From contig NZ_LILC01000007.1 of assembly GCF_001274935.1 (NCBI RefSeq), positions 1 through 64,000 of the forward strand: 64,000 nt of DNA, written 5' to 3'. This stretch comes from Priestia koreensis. Its GTDB lineage: Bacteria; Bacillota; Bacilli; Bacillales; Bacillaceae_H. How positions within the stretch are numbered: the first letter of the stretch is position 1; each line of letters begins with the position of its first letter. The notes under the pieces are model-generated. The model made no database searches and was not told the origin of the DNA. It saw only the letters and a program-made list of their open reading frames with translations. The translations under genes were made by a program, and so were the position numbers. This document shows positions 26,811-38,547 of the stretch, in pieces.

Positions 26811-27344
26811 CTAGGTTTTTAACCACTCTTTGCTTAACAGAGCATATTGAAACGTATTCTCATATTTAGGTGTTCCGTCCTCGTGTTCAGTAAATGAAAT
26901 AAACTCAATAAAATATCCTTCTTGGCGCATCCCCAATCTCTCACATAGTTTTTGGGATCTGTAGTTAGTATCCTCTACGTATGCATAGAGCCTTCTTGCA
27001 CCTAAATCTGTAAAAAGATACGTAAAGAAGGCTTTCACACTTTCATTTGCATATCCATGTCCTTCGTACTTAGCATTGAAATTCCAACCCACAGAATACG
27101 TATCAGGATCTTCTTTCAAATAAAACAGTTCTCCAATGAGAGAATTATCTTCCTTTAAGCATACTGCAATAAAAGAGTCATCTTTTTTTCTTTTCTCGAT
27201 TGTGTTAATAGCGTCCTCTAACGTGCAAATTCTTTCTTCGAGAAAACAATTCACCCTTGGATTAGCTAAATATTCCAGAAGGTAGTCAGAATCTGCTTTG
27301 TGAAAATTCCTTAGTAGTAATCGATTAGTTTCAATTTTTCTCAT
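26811..27344 (-). CDS. GNAT acetyltransferase, RimJ/RimL-like
   Basis: 177 residues. METNRLLLR-type start (MRKIETNRLLLRNF), then GWNFNAKYEGHGYANESVKA for acetyl-CoA binding and NYRSQKLCERLGMRQEGYF near the end are typical of the RimJ/RimL branch, which acetylates protein N-termini or small molecules. GAGGAG lies 7 nt before the ATG at 27344, and the longer open frame to 27371 lacks a site. Substrate unknown. Confidence 0.85.
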   Translation of the reverse strand: MRKIETNRLLLRNFHKADSDYLLEYLANPRVNCFLEERICTLEDAINTIEKRKKDDSFIAVCLKEDNSLIGELFYLKEDPDTYSVGWNFNAKYEGHGYANESVKAFFTYLFTDLGARRLYAYVEDTNYRSQKLCERLGMRQEGYFIEFISFTEHEDGTPKYENTFQYALLSKEWLKT

Positions 27345-27478
27345 TATTGATCTCCTCATTCTTTCTCTCATTTATGATCTTTAGCAATCCACTTAGCCAT
27401 ATCTATGATTTCCTTAACACGTTTATCGAACAACAGAAAACAACTATTTTTAGCTGTTACTTAACATCTAGTAGTCAA

Positions 27479-27538
27479 TTGCTGTTTATGGCTACTTTCT
27501 AGTACAATGAGCATCATAAAGTATATGGTTACCGTATA
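27479..27538 (+). promoter_or_regulatory. Promoter and near-palindrome upstream of the MerR/GyrI regulator
   Basis: TTGCTG (27479-27484) and TACAAT (27503-27508) are 18 bp apart. Downstream, TATATGGTTACCGTATA (27522-27538) is a near-perfect dyad, which could let the regulator repress its own gene. Confidence 0.5.
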
Positions 27539-27553
27539 GTCAAGGAGGATTTT

Positions 27554-28372
27554 ATGGGCAAAGAGTTAGAAAAATATTTTACAACGGGAGAATTTGCGAA
27601 TCTATGTGGCGTCAAAAAACAAACGCTATTTCATTATGACGAAATCGGGCTACTTTCTCCTGCAATCAAGAAAGACAATGGATATAGATATTATTCATAT
27701 CATCAATTTGAAGTCTTTCAAGTAATCGCTCTATTTAAAGAATTTGGTGTTTCTTTAAAAGAGATCAAAACTCTCCTAACTAATAAAGACCCAAGAGCTA
27801 CAATGATAGTTTTAAAAGAAAAAGCAATGGAAATCGAAGATAAAATTAAAAAGCTTTCTCGCTTGCAATCCGTTATTCACACGCGCTTAGCGTTAGCAGA
27901 ACAAGCTGCAGAATCAGATTTCTCCTCAGTTTCATTGCAAAATTTAGAGGAAGAAAAGTTCATGATTAGTGAAAATATACTAGATGAGGCCGAACAAAAG
28001 TATACCACGGTTATTCCAGACCTTATTAACTACCTTCACCTACATAAATTAGATCAAGGTCATCCCATTGGAGCATTGCTTGCAAAAGAGCAAATTCAAA
28101 AAAAAGAGTTTTATAACTACAAGTATTTGTATATAAAAACGAAACAAAGTTCAAAACATGTAAACTATCACATACGTCCACGTGGACTATATGCTGTTGG
28201 GTATCAAAAAGGCGACGAAACGGAAAATGCTTATACTCGCATTATTCAATTCATTACCGATAACGGCCTAAAGATAGGAGAATATGCATATGAGGAATAC
28301 ATAATAGAGGAAGCAATGGCAGACGGAATAGAAAATTCAATTACAAGGATTCAACTTCACGTTAAGAGCTGA
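27554..28372 (+). CDS. MerR-family multidrug-sensing regulator (BltR/BmrR-like)
   Basis: 272 residues. The N-terminal MerR winged helix reads YFTTGEFANLCGVKKQTLFH, then YDEIGLLSPA and DNGYRYYSYHQFE. A coiled-coil linker follows, then a C-terminal GyrI/BmrR-like ligand domain (RPRGLYAVGYQKGDE). Such activators bind lipophilic cations or drugs and usually control a nearby efflux gene; none is adjacent here. CAAGGAGG precedes the ATG. Confidence 0.85.
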   Translation: MGKELEKYFTTGEFANLCGVKKQTLFHYDEIGLLSPAIKKDNGYRYYSYHQFEVFQVIALFKEFGVSLKEIKTLLTNKDPRATMIVLKEKAMEIEDKIKKLSRLQSVIHTRLALAEQAAESDFSSVSLQNLEEEKFMISENILDEAEQKYTTVIPDLINYLHLHKLDQGHPIGALLAKEQIQKKEFYNYKYLYIKTKQSSKHVNYHIRPRGLYAVGYQKGDETENAYTRIIQFITDNGLKIGEYAYEEYIIEEAMADGIENSITRIQLHVKS

Positions 28373-28507
28373 TTACATTTCACACTACTGTCTAAACTTG
28401 TGATTTTTAAAATTATGTTTCTGTGTTGTTCTTTTTTGATCTCGTCTAAAAATGCAAGAATTGGTTAAGATGATGAATAGTTTACAATCAAAATGAGGTG
28501 AAGAGGG

Positions 28508-28990
28508 TTGGGAACTATCATAAAAAATCTAGACCTGCATTCTGACGGAACATGGGCTGCAATTCTCCTATCTCTTCTTTTGTTTTTCTACGCGCTTTTT
28601 ATGCCAAAGCGCATTATGACCTGGAGAGAGTTTTATATTACGTTTGGAGTTGTCGGGTATGGCGCTTGGATTGCCGATTCGATTATTGGAAAAATGCTTG
28701 ATCTTGTGGATTACGGAAACCCAAGCATTACGGGGATTGGGGAGTTTTTAAGCTATAGCCTGATCCCATCGTCGCTTGCAGTCATCCATTTTAATTATTT
28801 TCATACAACCAATCGGTGGATTATTGGTAGTTTATTTGCACTTTTCTCTACGCTGATTGAGTGGATTCTCATTCAAGTAGGATACGAAAACCTACACGGA
28901 TGGGGCTTTTGGATATCGATTCCTATTTATCTGATCGTGTTTCTCTTTGTGCTGCCAATTCATTATCGCTTTATTCAGAAAAGATGGTGA
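28508..28990 (+). CDS. CBO0543-like integral membrane protein
   Basis: 160 residues with five predicted membrane helices and the aromatic-rich pattern of the CBO0543 family (MTWREFYITFGVVGYGAW, HFNYFHTTNRW). The start is TTG 28508, 9 nt after GAGG. Function of the family is unknown; it is common in spore-forming Bacillaceae. Confidence 0.7.
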   Translation: MGTIIKNLDLHSDGTWAAILLSLLLFFYALFMPKRIMTWREFYITFGVVGYGAWIADSIIGKMLDLVDYGNPSITGIGEFLSYSLIPSSLAVIHFNYFHTTNRWIIGSLFALFSTLIEWILIQVGYENLHGWGFWISIPIYLIVFLFVLPIHYRFIQKRW

Positions 28991-29020
28991 GCTTCCGCTA
29001 TGTACAGCGGAAGCTTTTTT
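28990..29020. terminator. Bidirectional terminator
   Basis: AGCTTCCGCT pairs with AGCGGAAGCTTTTTT between convergent genes. Confidence 0.85.
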
Positions 29021-29843
29021 ATGATCGGTACAGTTTCCGAAACGTAGCAGGCGTCATGTGCTCGTGCTGTTTAAAAACTTTACCAAAATGACTAGGTGAT
29101 TCATACCCGATTTGCTGTCCAACTTCTTGGACCGATAGCGTAGGGTCTTGAATCAGCTTTTCTTTTGCTTTTTGAATTCGTACACGCGCAATGTATTCAA
29201 ACGGACGAACATGCAGCCCTTTTTGGAAAAGCAGACACGTATGCTGAACCGTCACGCCTAACACTGTGGCAAGATCTTGCAGGCTCACCGGCTCGTAATA
29301 GCGGTCGTTTATATAGGTAATAACCGGCTGCAATTGTTCAAGGTAGGGATTTCGTTTGTATGAAGGCTGCGTGTAATCCATATGCAAATGCACGAGTAGT
29401 CCATAAAGCATTTCTGAACTGACGCGCTGATCTAATCGGTGATGGGTCTCTAACTCCGTTAGCATAATCTCCATTTTTTCAATTAGGCGCTGAGGGTCGG
29501 TCAGCGTAATTTTCATGGATTGACCTAGCTTAAAATGTCCCATCATTTCACCAGCTGTTTGTCCAGCAAACGACAGCCACCACACTTCCCATCCATCCGT
29601 CAGTGGGTAATAGGCGTGGGGAACTTCGGGTAATAGCAAAAATCCTTCATTTTCGTCAATGCGAAGCACTTTTCCATCCACTTCTACAATCCCCGATCCC
29701 TTTACGCATTGAATCCATTGATAGTCCATAAACTCATTACCGCGCGTAATTTCCGTCTGATGATCCCAATGCCCAACGCTTGATACGTAAAGAGGAAGAG
29801 ACGTTACGTTATTTATTAAAGCAGGAAAGCTCATTTTATTCAT
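29019..29843 (-). CDS. bgaR: AraC-family regulator of the beta-galactosidase gene
   Basis: 274 residues. It has an N-terminal cupin-like AraC ligand domain (GFLLLPEVPHAYYPLTDGWE) and C-terminal tandem helix-turn-helix motifs (SLQDLATVLGVTVQHTCLLF; SVQEVGQQIGYESPSHFGKV, then FKQHEHMTPATFRK). It is divergent from the beta-galactosidase gene, with 122 bp between starts, the bgaR/bgaM layout known in B. megaterium, where the regulator activates lactose-dependent expression. GTTATAGTAAC near 29870-29880 is a small dyad that may be part of the operator. Confidence 0.88.
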   Translation of the reverse strand: MNKMSFPALINNVTSLPLYVSSVGHWDHQTEITRGNEFMDYQWIQCVKGSGIVEVDGKVLRIDENEGFLLLPEVPHAYYPLTDGWEVWWLSFAGQTAGEMMGHFKLGQSMKITLTDPQRLIEKMEIMLTELETHHRLDQRVSSEMLYGLLVHLHMDYTQPSYKRNPYLEQLQPVITYINDRYYEPVSLQDLATVLGVTVQHTCLLFQKGLHVRPFEYIARVRIQKAKEKLIQDPTLSVQEVGQQIGYESPSHFGKVFKQHEHMTPATFRKLYRS

Positions 29844-29935
29844 GTTGTCACCTCAAGTAATGTGAATATTGTTATAGTAACATGAAAATGATTGGATTGA
29901 TAAGGAAAATGAAAGGGTTTACGATGTTCATATAA

Positions 29936-33031
<3,096 letters not shown>

Positions 33032-33037
33032 TAAAAG

Positions 33038-33076
33038 GAGAAGACCAGGTCTATTCGGATTTGGTCTTCTTTTTGT
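33038..33076 (+). terminator. Intrinsic terminator
   Basis: GGAGAAGACCA pairs with TGGTCTTCTTTTT after the beta-galactosidase gene. Confidence 0.8.
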
Positions 33077-33150
33077 TTATATGGAAAGGGAAAATATGCT
33101 AGAATATTTTAATGGTAGAATAGTTTGAATATTGAAGAGGAGACCTTATA

Positions 33151-34212
33151 ATGGCATTTAATATGAATGTATGGAAAGTAGAAGATAACACATTAAAAGA
33201 ATTACCGAAGTCTAGATTAGATAGTGAAGATCGTTTAGAAAACTGGATTGCTGCTGATAGCAGTATTACAGGCTTAGATTTATTAGTGATTGGTAAACAG
33301 GTAGTAACGTTATATGGGGGACGAATTGATTTACTAGCAATGGATTACGAAGGTAATCTCGTTATTTTGGAATTAAAACGAGATCGAACACCAAGAGACG
33401 TTGTTTCTCAAACGTTAGACTACGCTTCTTGGGTTAAGGATTTGACATACGAACAAGTCGATGCCATTGCAACAAACTATTTACAAAGAAAGTTAAGCGA
33501 TGCTTTTTTCAATCGGTTCGGAGTTGATCTTCCACAAGAAATTAATCGCCAGCACAGCATGATTATTGTGGCTTCTGAATTGGATCCTTCTTCAGAAAGG
33601 ATTGTGCAATATTTATCATCTCAATACAATATCAACATAAATTGTATCTTCTTTGACTTCTTTAAAGAAAAGGATCAAGAATTCCTTGGACGTTCTTGGT
33701 TAATGGATCCAGAAGAAGTCAGTGAGCGGACAAAACCTTCTAAAAGCGCATCTCCTTGGACTGGAATTTATTACGTAAATGTAGGAGACGGTGAACATCG
33801 GAGCTGGGAAGATTGCAAAACATACGGCTTTTTGAGCGCAGGTCAAGGAAAGAAATATAGAGATGCTATTCAAAAGCTTAACGTCGGAGACAAAGTAATG
33901 GCCTATTTAAAAGGTAAGGGGTATGTAGGATTTGGAGAAGTAATTTCACCCGCTCGAATGGTAAAAGATTTTACTTTGCCTGATGAAACCAAGTTATTGG
34001 ACCATAGGTTGGTTCAACCCAATATTTCGAACAATCAAGATGATCCTGAATTAGCTGATTGGACAGTTGGTGTTAAATGGCTTCATTCGATCGATCGAGA
34101 CAGTGCGGTGACATTTACAGGGATATTTTCCAATCAAAATGTTGTGTGTAAATTAAAGCATAAGCCAACAATTGATCACCTCGCCAAGTACTTTCCAGTC
34201 AATTCTTATTAA
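33151..34212 (+). CDS. NucS/DUF91-like nuclease with C-terminal PUA/EVE-like region
   Basis: 353 residues. The N-terminal half carries a PD-(D/E)XK core: D60 in GGRIDLLAMD, then E74-x-K76 in VILELKRD, and Q87 with Y91 in SQTLDYASW, as in NucS/RecB-like nucleases. From about residue 206 the text YYVNVGDGEHRSWEDCKTYG and GDKVMAYLKGKGYVGFGEV resembles a PUA-superfamily (EVE/ASCH-like) base-reading fold. A nuclease joined to a PUA-like reader suggests modified-DNA or damaged-base recognition. GAGGAG precedes the ATG, and solA follows 18 nt later, although the functions look unrelated. Confidence 0.75.
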   Translation: MAFNMNVWKVEDNTLKELPKSRLDSEDRLENWIAADSSITGLDLLVIGKQVVTLYGGRIDLLAMDYEGNLVILELKRDRTPRDVVSQTLDYASWVKDLTYEQVDAIATNYLQRKLSDAFFNRFGVDLPQEINRQHSMIIVASELDPSSERIVQYLSSQYNININCIFFDFFKEKDQEFLGRSWLMDPEEVSERTKPSKSASPWTGIYYVNVGDGEHRSWEDCKTYGFLSAGQGKKYRDAIQKLNVGDKVMAYLKGKGYVGFGEVISPARMVKDFTLPDETKLLDHRLVQPNISNNQDDPELADWTVGVKWLHSIDRDSAVTFTGIFSNQNVVCKLKHKPTIDHLAKYFPVNSY

Positions 34213-34230
34213 TTCGGAAGGAGCAACACA

Positions 34231-35364
34231 ATGCACTACGACACGATTGTCATCGGAGCCGGTTCCATGGGAATGGCAGCAGGTTATTTTTTATCCAAAA
34301 GTGGACAGAAGACGCTATTACTAGATGCGTTTGATCCTCCCCACAGTAATGGGAGTCATCATGGTGATACGCGCATCATCCGTCACGCCTACGGAGAAGG
34401 AGAACAGTATGTAGAACTTGCTCTTTACGCACAGGAGCTGTGGGAGGAGCTTGAGAAGCAAAGCGGTGAATCCTTATTTTTGCAAACTGGGGTGTTAAAT
34501 GTCGGACCGAAGCATTCAGATTTTATTCAAAATATCATATCTAGTGCTAACCGTTATGATTTATCTCTCGACGTGTTGAATTCTGAGGGTGTTTCTCAGC
34601 GGTGGAAAGGCATCAAAATACCCAATGATTATATCGGATGCTTTGAACCAGCATCGGGCGTTTTAAAATGCGAGACATGTATTTCTACATATAAAAAATT
34701 AGCGGTAGAAAACGGGGCTCATCTTGCTATGAATCAGCGCGTATCTTCGGTTGAGCTCAGTGAAAACGAAGTGATGGTGAAAACGCCAAACAGCACGTAT
34801 TATGCAAACTCGCTCATAATCACAGTTGGAGCATGGTCGTCCGATCTTTTATCATCAATCGGAATCAATTTGCCTCTTCAGCCGACCCGAAAAACATTTT
34901 CATGGTTTCAGACAGATGAAAATCTCTATAACGATACTACGTTTCCTGCTTTTTCATTTGTGACGACAAACGGCACTTATTATGGGTTTCCAAGTATTGA
35001 TGGTGCAGGGCTGAAGGTTGGGAGACATGACGGCGGGGAACCAGTTCATCCGAGTGAATCAATGAAACCGTTCGGTGATGGTGATCAAGAGGATGTTTCA
35101 ACCTTTTTAGAAACCTATATGACAGCATCCGATCATACTCTTACCTACGGAAAAACATGTATGTACACGATGACGCCTGATGAGGACTTTATCATTGATG
35201 TGCACCCAAATTATTCAAACGTTGCGATTGCAGCAGGTTTTTCAGGACATGGATTTAAGTTCAGTAGCGCAGTTGGTCACATGCTAAGTGAGCTCATTAC
35301 AAATGGTGAAACGAACCAAAACATTTCACCATTTTCACTCAAACGTTTTATAAAAGGAGACTAA
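34231..35364 (+). CDS. solA: N-methyl-L-tryptophan/sarcosine oxidase family flavoenzyme
   Basis: 377 residues. The FAD-binding GAGSMGMAAGYFLSKSG is at the N-terminus and DTRIIRHAYGEG is the family's substrate-proximal segment. YGKTCMYTMTPDEDF holds the Cys that covalently binds FAD, and AGFSGHGFKFS closes the flavin site. MSOX/MTOX enzymes demethylate N-methyl amino acids, producing formaldehyde and hydrogen peroxide. GGAAGGAG precedes the ATG. The next gene starts 1 nt after the stop, so they are translationally coupled. Confidence 0.9.
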   Translation: MHYDTIVIGAGSMGMAAGYFLSKSGQKTLLLDAFDPPHSNGSHHGDTRIIRHAYGEGEQYVELALYAQELWEELEKQSGESLFLQTGVLNVGPKHSDFIQNIISSANRYDLSLDVLNSEGVSQRWKGIKIPNDYIGCFEPASGVLKCETCISTYKKLAVENGAHLAMNQRVSSVELSENEVMVKTPNSTYYANSLIITVGAWSSDLLSSIGINLPLQPTRKTFSWFQTDENLYNDTTFPAFSFVTTNGTYYGFPSIDGAGLKVGRHDGGEPVHPSESMKPFGDGDQEDVSTFLETYMTASDHTLTYGKTCMYTMTPDEDFIIDVHPNYSNVAIAAGFSGHGFKFSSAVGHMLSELITNGETNQNISPFSLKRFIKGD

Positions 35365-35365
35365 C

Positions 35366-35962
35366 ATGATGATTCATTCACTGATCAAAGAAGTACGAAA
35401 GAAATGGCAGCACCATGAAACTAATCGACTTATTGTCGCCATTGACGGGTTAAGTCGCTCTGGGAAAACGACGATCACGAAGGAATTAGAAAAAGAGCTT
35501 CAACGAGAAAGCATTTCGTACGCGATTTTACATATTGATGATTTTATTACCGAGCGATCCAAGCGCTATCATACAGGTAGGGATCAATGGGAGGAATATT
35601 ATCATTTGCAGTGGGATGTGGAGCAATTAAAAGAACATCTTTTTAAACCCTTACAAGAAGAAGCAATACTTTCGCTTCCGTTTTATTTAGACAAAGAGGA
35701 TCGTCATGAATGGCGATCGGTACACTTGCCACCTAAAGGTGTCATCATCATTGAAGGCGTATTTTTACAGCGCTCTGTGTGGCGATCGTTTTTGGACTAT
35801 ATTGTATACATAGATTGCTCGAGAGAAACGCGCTTTCGTCGAGAGAGCAACGAAACACAAACACTCGTACACAAATTTGAAAATCGATACTGGAAAGCAG
35901 AAGAACATTATCTCAAAGAGGAACAGCCTTTAGAAAACGCAGGGCTCGTGATCTATAATTGA
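35366..35962 (+). CDS. Uridine-kinase-like P-loop kinase
   Basis: 198 residues. Walker A is GLSRSGKTT at about residues 28-36, LHIDDFITERSKRYHTGRDQ is the acceptor-site segment and IIIEGVFLQRSVW the Walker B region. It resembles the uridine kinase/phosphoribulokinase group, phosphorylating a nucleoside or similar small molecule. AAAAGGAG precedes ATG 35366. It lies between solA and the ybaK-like gene in a probable three-gene operon. Confidence 0.82.
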   Translation: MMIHSLIKEVRKKWQHHETNRLIVAIDGLSRSGKTTITKELEKELQRESISYAILHIDDFITERSKRYHTGRDQWEEYYHLQWDVEQLKEHLFKPLQEEAILSLPFYLDKEDRHEWRSVHLPPKGVIIIEGVFLQRSVWRSFLDYIVYIDCSRETRFRRESNETQTLVHKFENRYWKAEEHYLKEEQPLENAGLVIYN

Positions 35963-35979
35963 AAGAGAGGAATGAATTA

Positions 35980-36456
35980 ATGTCAGTAGAAAAAGTAAAA
36001 GACTATTTTAAAAACTACGGGATGGAGGAGCGTATCATTGAAACGTCTCAATCAAGTGCGACCGTTGAACAAGCAGCAGAAGCCTTAAACTGTGAGCCAG
36101 AACGAATCGCTAAAACGCTATCGTTTAAAGTTGATGAACGAGTCATTTTAATCGTCGCAGCGGGAGATGTGAAAATTGATAACTCAAAATACCGCCATCA
36201 GTTCGGGAAAAAGGCGAAAATGCTCAGTGCAGATGAGGTAGAAACGCTTGTTGGACATGTCATCGGAGGCGTTTGTCCATTTGCTGTAAACGAGGGGGTA
36301 ACCGTTTATTTAGACGAATCTCTCAAACGATTCCAAACGGTTTTTCCGGCATGTGGAAGCCGAAACAGTGCCATTGAGTTAACGATTGAAGAATTAGAAG
36401 AGCACGCAAGACCCCTTGAATGGGTCGATGTCGGAAAAGATAGCAAAAGCGCTTGA
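35980..36456 (+). CDS. YbaK/EbsC-family aminoacyl-tRNA deacylase
   Basis: 158 residues, the usual length. SSATVEQAAEALNCEPERIA and KTLSFKVDERVILIVAAGD, with K-x-x-x-x-HIGGV-like GHVIGGVCPFAV, mark the YbaK/EbsC editing-domain family (B. subtilis YwhH type), which removes mischarged amino acids from tRNA, for instance Cys-tRNA(Pro). The frame opens at 35959, but AGAGG lies 9 nt before ATG 35980. Third gene of the solA unit, ended by a terminator. Confidence 0.88.
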   Translation: MSVEKVKDYFKNYGMEERIIETSQSSATVEQAAEALNCEPERIAKTLSFKVDERVILIVAAGDVKIDNSKYRHQFGKKAKMLSADEVETLVGHVIGGVCPFAVNEGVTVYLDESLKRFQTVFPACGSRNSAIELTIEELEEHARPLEWVDVGKDSKSA

Positions 36457-36475
36457 GCATTCAAGCGCTTTTTTC
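36444..36475. terminator. Bidirectional terminator
   Basis: AAAAGCGCTTGA pairs with TCAAGCGCTTTTTT around GCAT; it overlaps the stop of the upstream gene and ends at the convergent coat-protein gene. Confidence 0.88.
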
Positions 36476-36476
36476 A

Positions 36477-37076
36477 TTAGTGAACGGTGTTAGAAGAAGG
36501 ACCGTACGCATTCATCATTTTCTGCATATCTTGCGTTGGTAGCTGTGGAACTTGATAATAGCCGTGATGATTTTGATAAAGGGATAATTCATATGCCATT
36601 TCCACTGCATTTGGAACAGAATCGGCCACAACGCGACGAACAACGGGATTCGTCATTTCAAGCGCGGTCATTGCACGAAGAGACGCGGACGACTTCATCA
36701 TTCCTAACAGCAAGCTTGAAACGTGCTGATCGTTCATATCAGTTACTTCAGTAATCGGAGTAACGGGCTCGCTTTCTTTTAACCCATACGTAAAGCTGTG
36801 ATCCATTTTCATCATATAGCTTTTAAGCGATACGGTCGGTTTACTTCCTGTTTGAAAAGCTTCTAAGAGCGTATTGTATTCTTGCGTTAAAAAGGACACT
36901 TGGCGATCTATAACCTCTTTTAATTCCACGTCTTGCACCATTTCTTTCGTCATTTTATATGTATTCAGCAAGCTCACGGCTCCTGATAACACTTCCTGGA
37001 CATCGAACATCTCATGACCACCGTGTTGAAACGACATCGAATCTTCTTGTGAATGTTGATTGAATTGATTTTCCAC
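36477..37076 (-). CDS. CotF-like spore coat protein
   Basis: 199 residues. DVQEVLSGAVSLLNTYKMTK, IDRQVSFLTQEYNTL and the C-terminal SVPNAVEMAYELSLYQNHHG, then YYQVPQL, resemble the ferritin-like CotF/coat_F family of spore coat proteins. The frame opens at 37157, but GGAGG lies 8 nt before a GTG at 37074-37076, so that start is used. Expression late in sporulation is expected from family only. Confidence 0.75.
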   Translation of the reverse strand: MENQFNQHSQEDSMSFQHGGHEMFDVQEVLSGAVSLLNTYKMTKEMVQDVELKEVIDRQVSFLTQEYNTLLEAFQTGSKPTVSLKSYMMKMDHSFTYGLKESEPVTPITEVTDMNDQHVSSLLLGMMKSSASLRAMTALEMTNPVVRRVVADSVPNAVEMAYELSLYQNHHGYYQVPQLPTQDMQKMMNAYGPSSNTVH

Positions 37077-37246
37077 TGATAAAACCTCCTTTTGTTTGTC
37101 CGGCTTATTATACAGTTTTGGATAAATTTTATTCGCTAGCTTTTTTTCACCTGACACATACTAAGGGAAAGATGACTCAGGCATCAAGATAGATAAATGG
37201 AAAAATGAGGTGTACAATGAAAAATAGTGAAGAAAGGAGGAAAAAC

Positions 37247-38446
37247 ATGGGTCAACCATTACATAAGGAATCCGTAGCGCCCATTCAAAAAGAACGAATA
37301 TGGACGCGTGATTTCATTTTGATTTGCATTGCAAACTTTTTTATCTTTCTCGGATTTCAAATGACGCTGCCAACCATTCCGCTTTTAGTAAAGCATTTGA
37401 ATGGATCAGATCAGCTCATCGGGTTTGTCGTCGGAATTTTTACGTTTTCTGCACTGTTAATTCGACCATCTGCAGGTCATGCGCTTGAATCGAAGGGCCG
37501 ACGATTTGTGTACTTATCAGGACTAATTATTTTCGTCCTTTCTGTTGGGTCATACGGATTTGCGGCAAGCATTTTATTTCTATTCATTATGCGAATTGTT
37601 CAAGGTGCAGGATGGGGGTTATCAACAACTGCCTCTGGTACGATTGCGACAGATTTAATTCCTGCGAGTAGACGAGGAGAAGGGATGGGGTATTACGGAT
37701 TATCCGGAAACCTTGCGCTTGCATTTGGACCATCTCTGGGTCTAGCGCTCTCAAGCACCGTTTCCTTTACCACACTCTTTTTAATTTGCTCAGGTCTTGG
37801 ATTACTGGCTGCTCTTTTATCGTCTCAAATCCGTTATAAAAAAGTCGAACAAAAGGTAAAAGAAGAAGTGGTTACGGTCAAATGGGACTTTTATGAGAAA
37901 TCAGCGTTACCACCGTCTTTATTATTATTCTTTATTACCGTAACGTTTGGAGGAATTGCATCTTTTCTTCCGCTATATACCGCACAAAAGGGAATTGACG
38001 GCATTCAGTGGTACTTTCTTGTCTACGCATTAGCTTTAATGCTAACACGGACGTTCGCGGGTAAATTATACGACCGTAGAGGACACCGCGCAATCTTTAT
38101 TCCAGGCGCTGTTTTAGTGTTAGCGGCTATGCTGTTACTTGCGTGGCTTCCAAGCATGACGATGTTATTTGTAGCAGGTGCACTATACGGATTAGGTTTC
38201 GGTTCCATTCAGCCAGCACTGCAAGCATGGTCCATTGAAAAAGCACCTGATCGACGAAAAGGAATGGCCAATGCAACGTTCTTCTCATTCTTTGACTTAG
38301 GTGTCGGTGTAGGAGCCATGATTTTCGGACAGATTGGTCATACGTTAGGATACGGCAGTATTTACGTAACCGCCTCGTTCTCTGTCTTGTTATCCATCAT
38401 TTTGTACATTTATTTCTTATCACGTGACAACAAAGTAAAAGCATAG
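37247..38446 (+). CDS. MFS transporter
   Basis: 399 residues, 12 predicted membrane helices. GFQMTLPTIPLLVKHL in helix 1, RPSAGHALESKGRRFVYL as motif A and MRIVQGAGWGLSTTASGT in helix 4 define a major-facilitator drug or metabolite exporter. AAGGAGG lies 6 nt upstream of ATG 37247. A second in-frame ATG at 37217 also has its own GAGG 6 nt upstream, so an alternative N-terminus with ten extra residues is possible. Substrate unknown. Confidence 0.88.
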   Translation: MGQPLHKESVAPIQKERIWTRDFILICIANFFIFLGFQMTLPTIPLLVKHLNGSDQLIGFVVGIFTFSALLIRPSAGHALESKGRRFVYLSGLIIFVLSVGSYGFAASILFLFIMRIVQGAGWGLSTTASGTIATDLIPASRRGEGMGYYGLSGNLALAFGPSLGLALSSTVSFTTLFLICSGLGLLAALLSSQIRYKKVEQKVKEEVVTVKWDFYEKSALPPSLLLFFITVTFGGIASFLPLYTAQKGIDGIQWYFLVYALALMLTRTFAGKLYDRRGHRAIFIPGAVLVLAAMLLLAWLPSMTMLFVAGALYGLGFGSIQPALQAWSIEKAPDRRKGMANATFFSFFDLGVGVGAMIFGQIGHTLGYGSIYVTASFSVLLSIILYIYFLSRDNKVKA

Positions 38447-38451
38447 TTTTT

Positions 38452-38482
38452 TAAAAAAGAGAGCACATTCGCTCTCTTTTTT
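38452..38482 (+). terminator. Intrinsic terminator
   Basis: AAAAAGAGAGC-ACATTC-GCTCTCTTTTTTT. Confidence 0.88.
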
Positions 38483-38547
38483 TGATTCGTATTAGTAGGA
38501 GTGAAATTCTGAATAGTGATACAATAAAGGCCAAGGGAGGGATTTAT

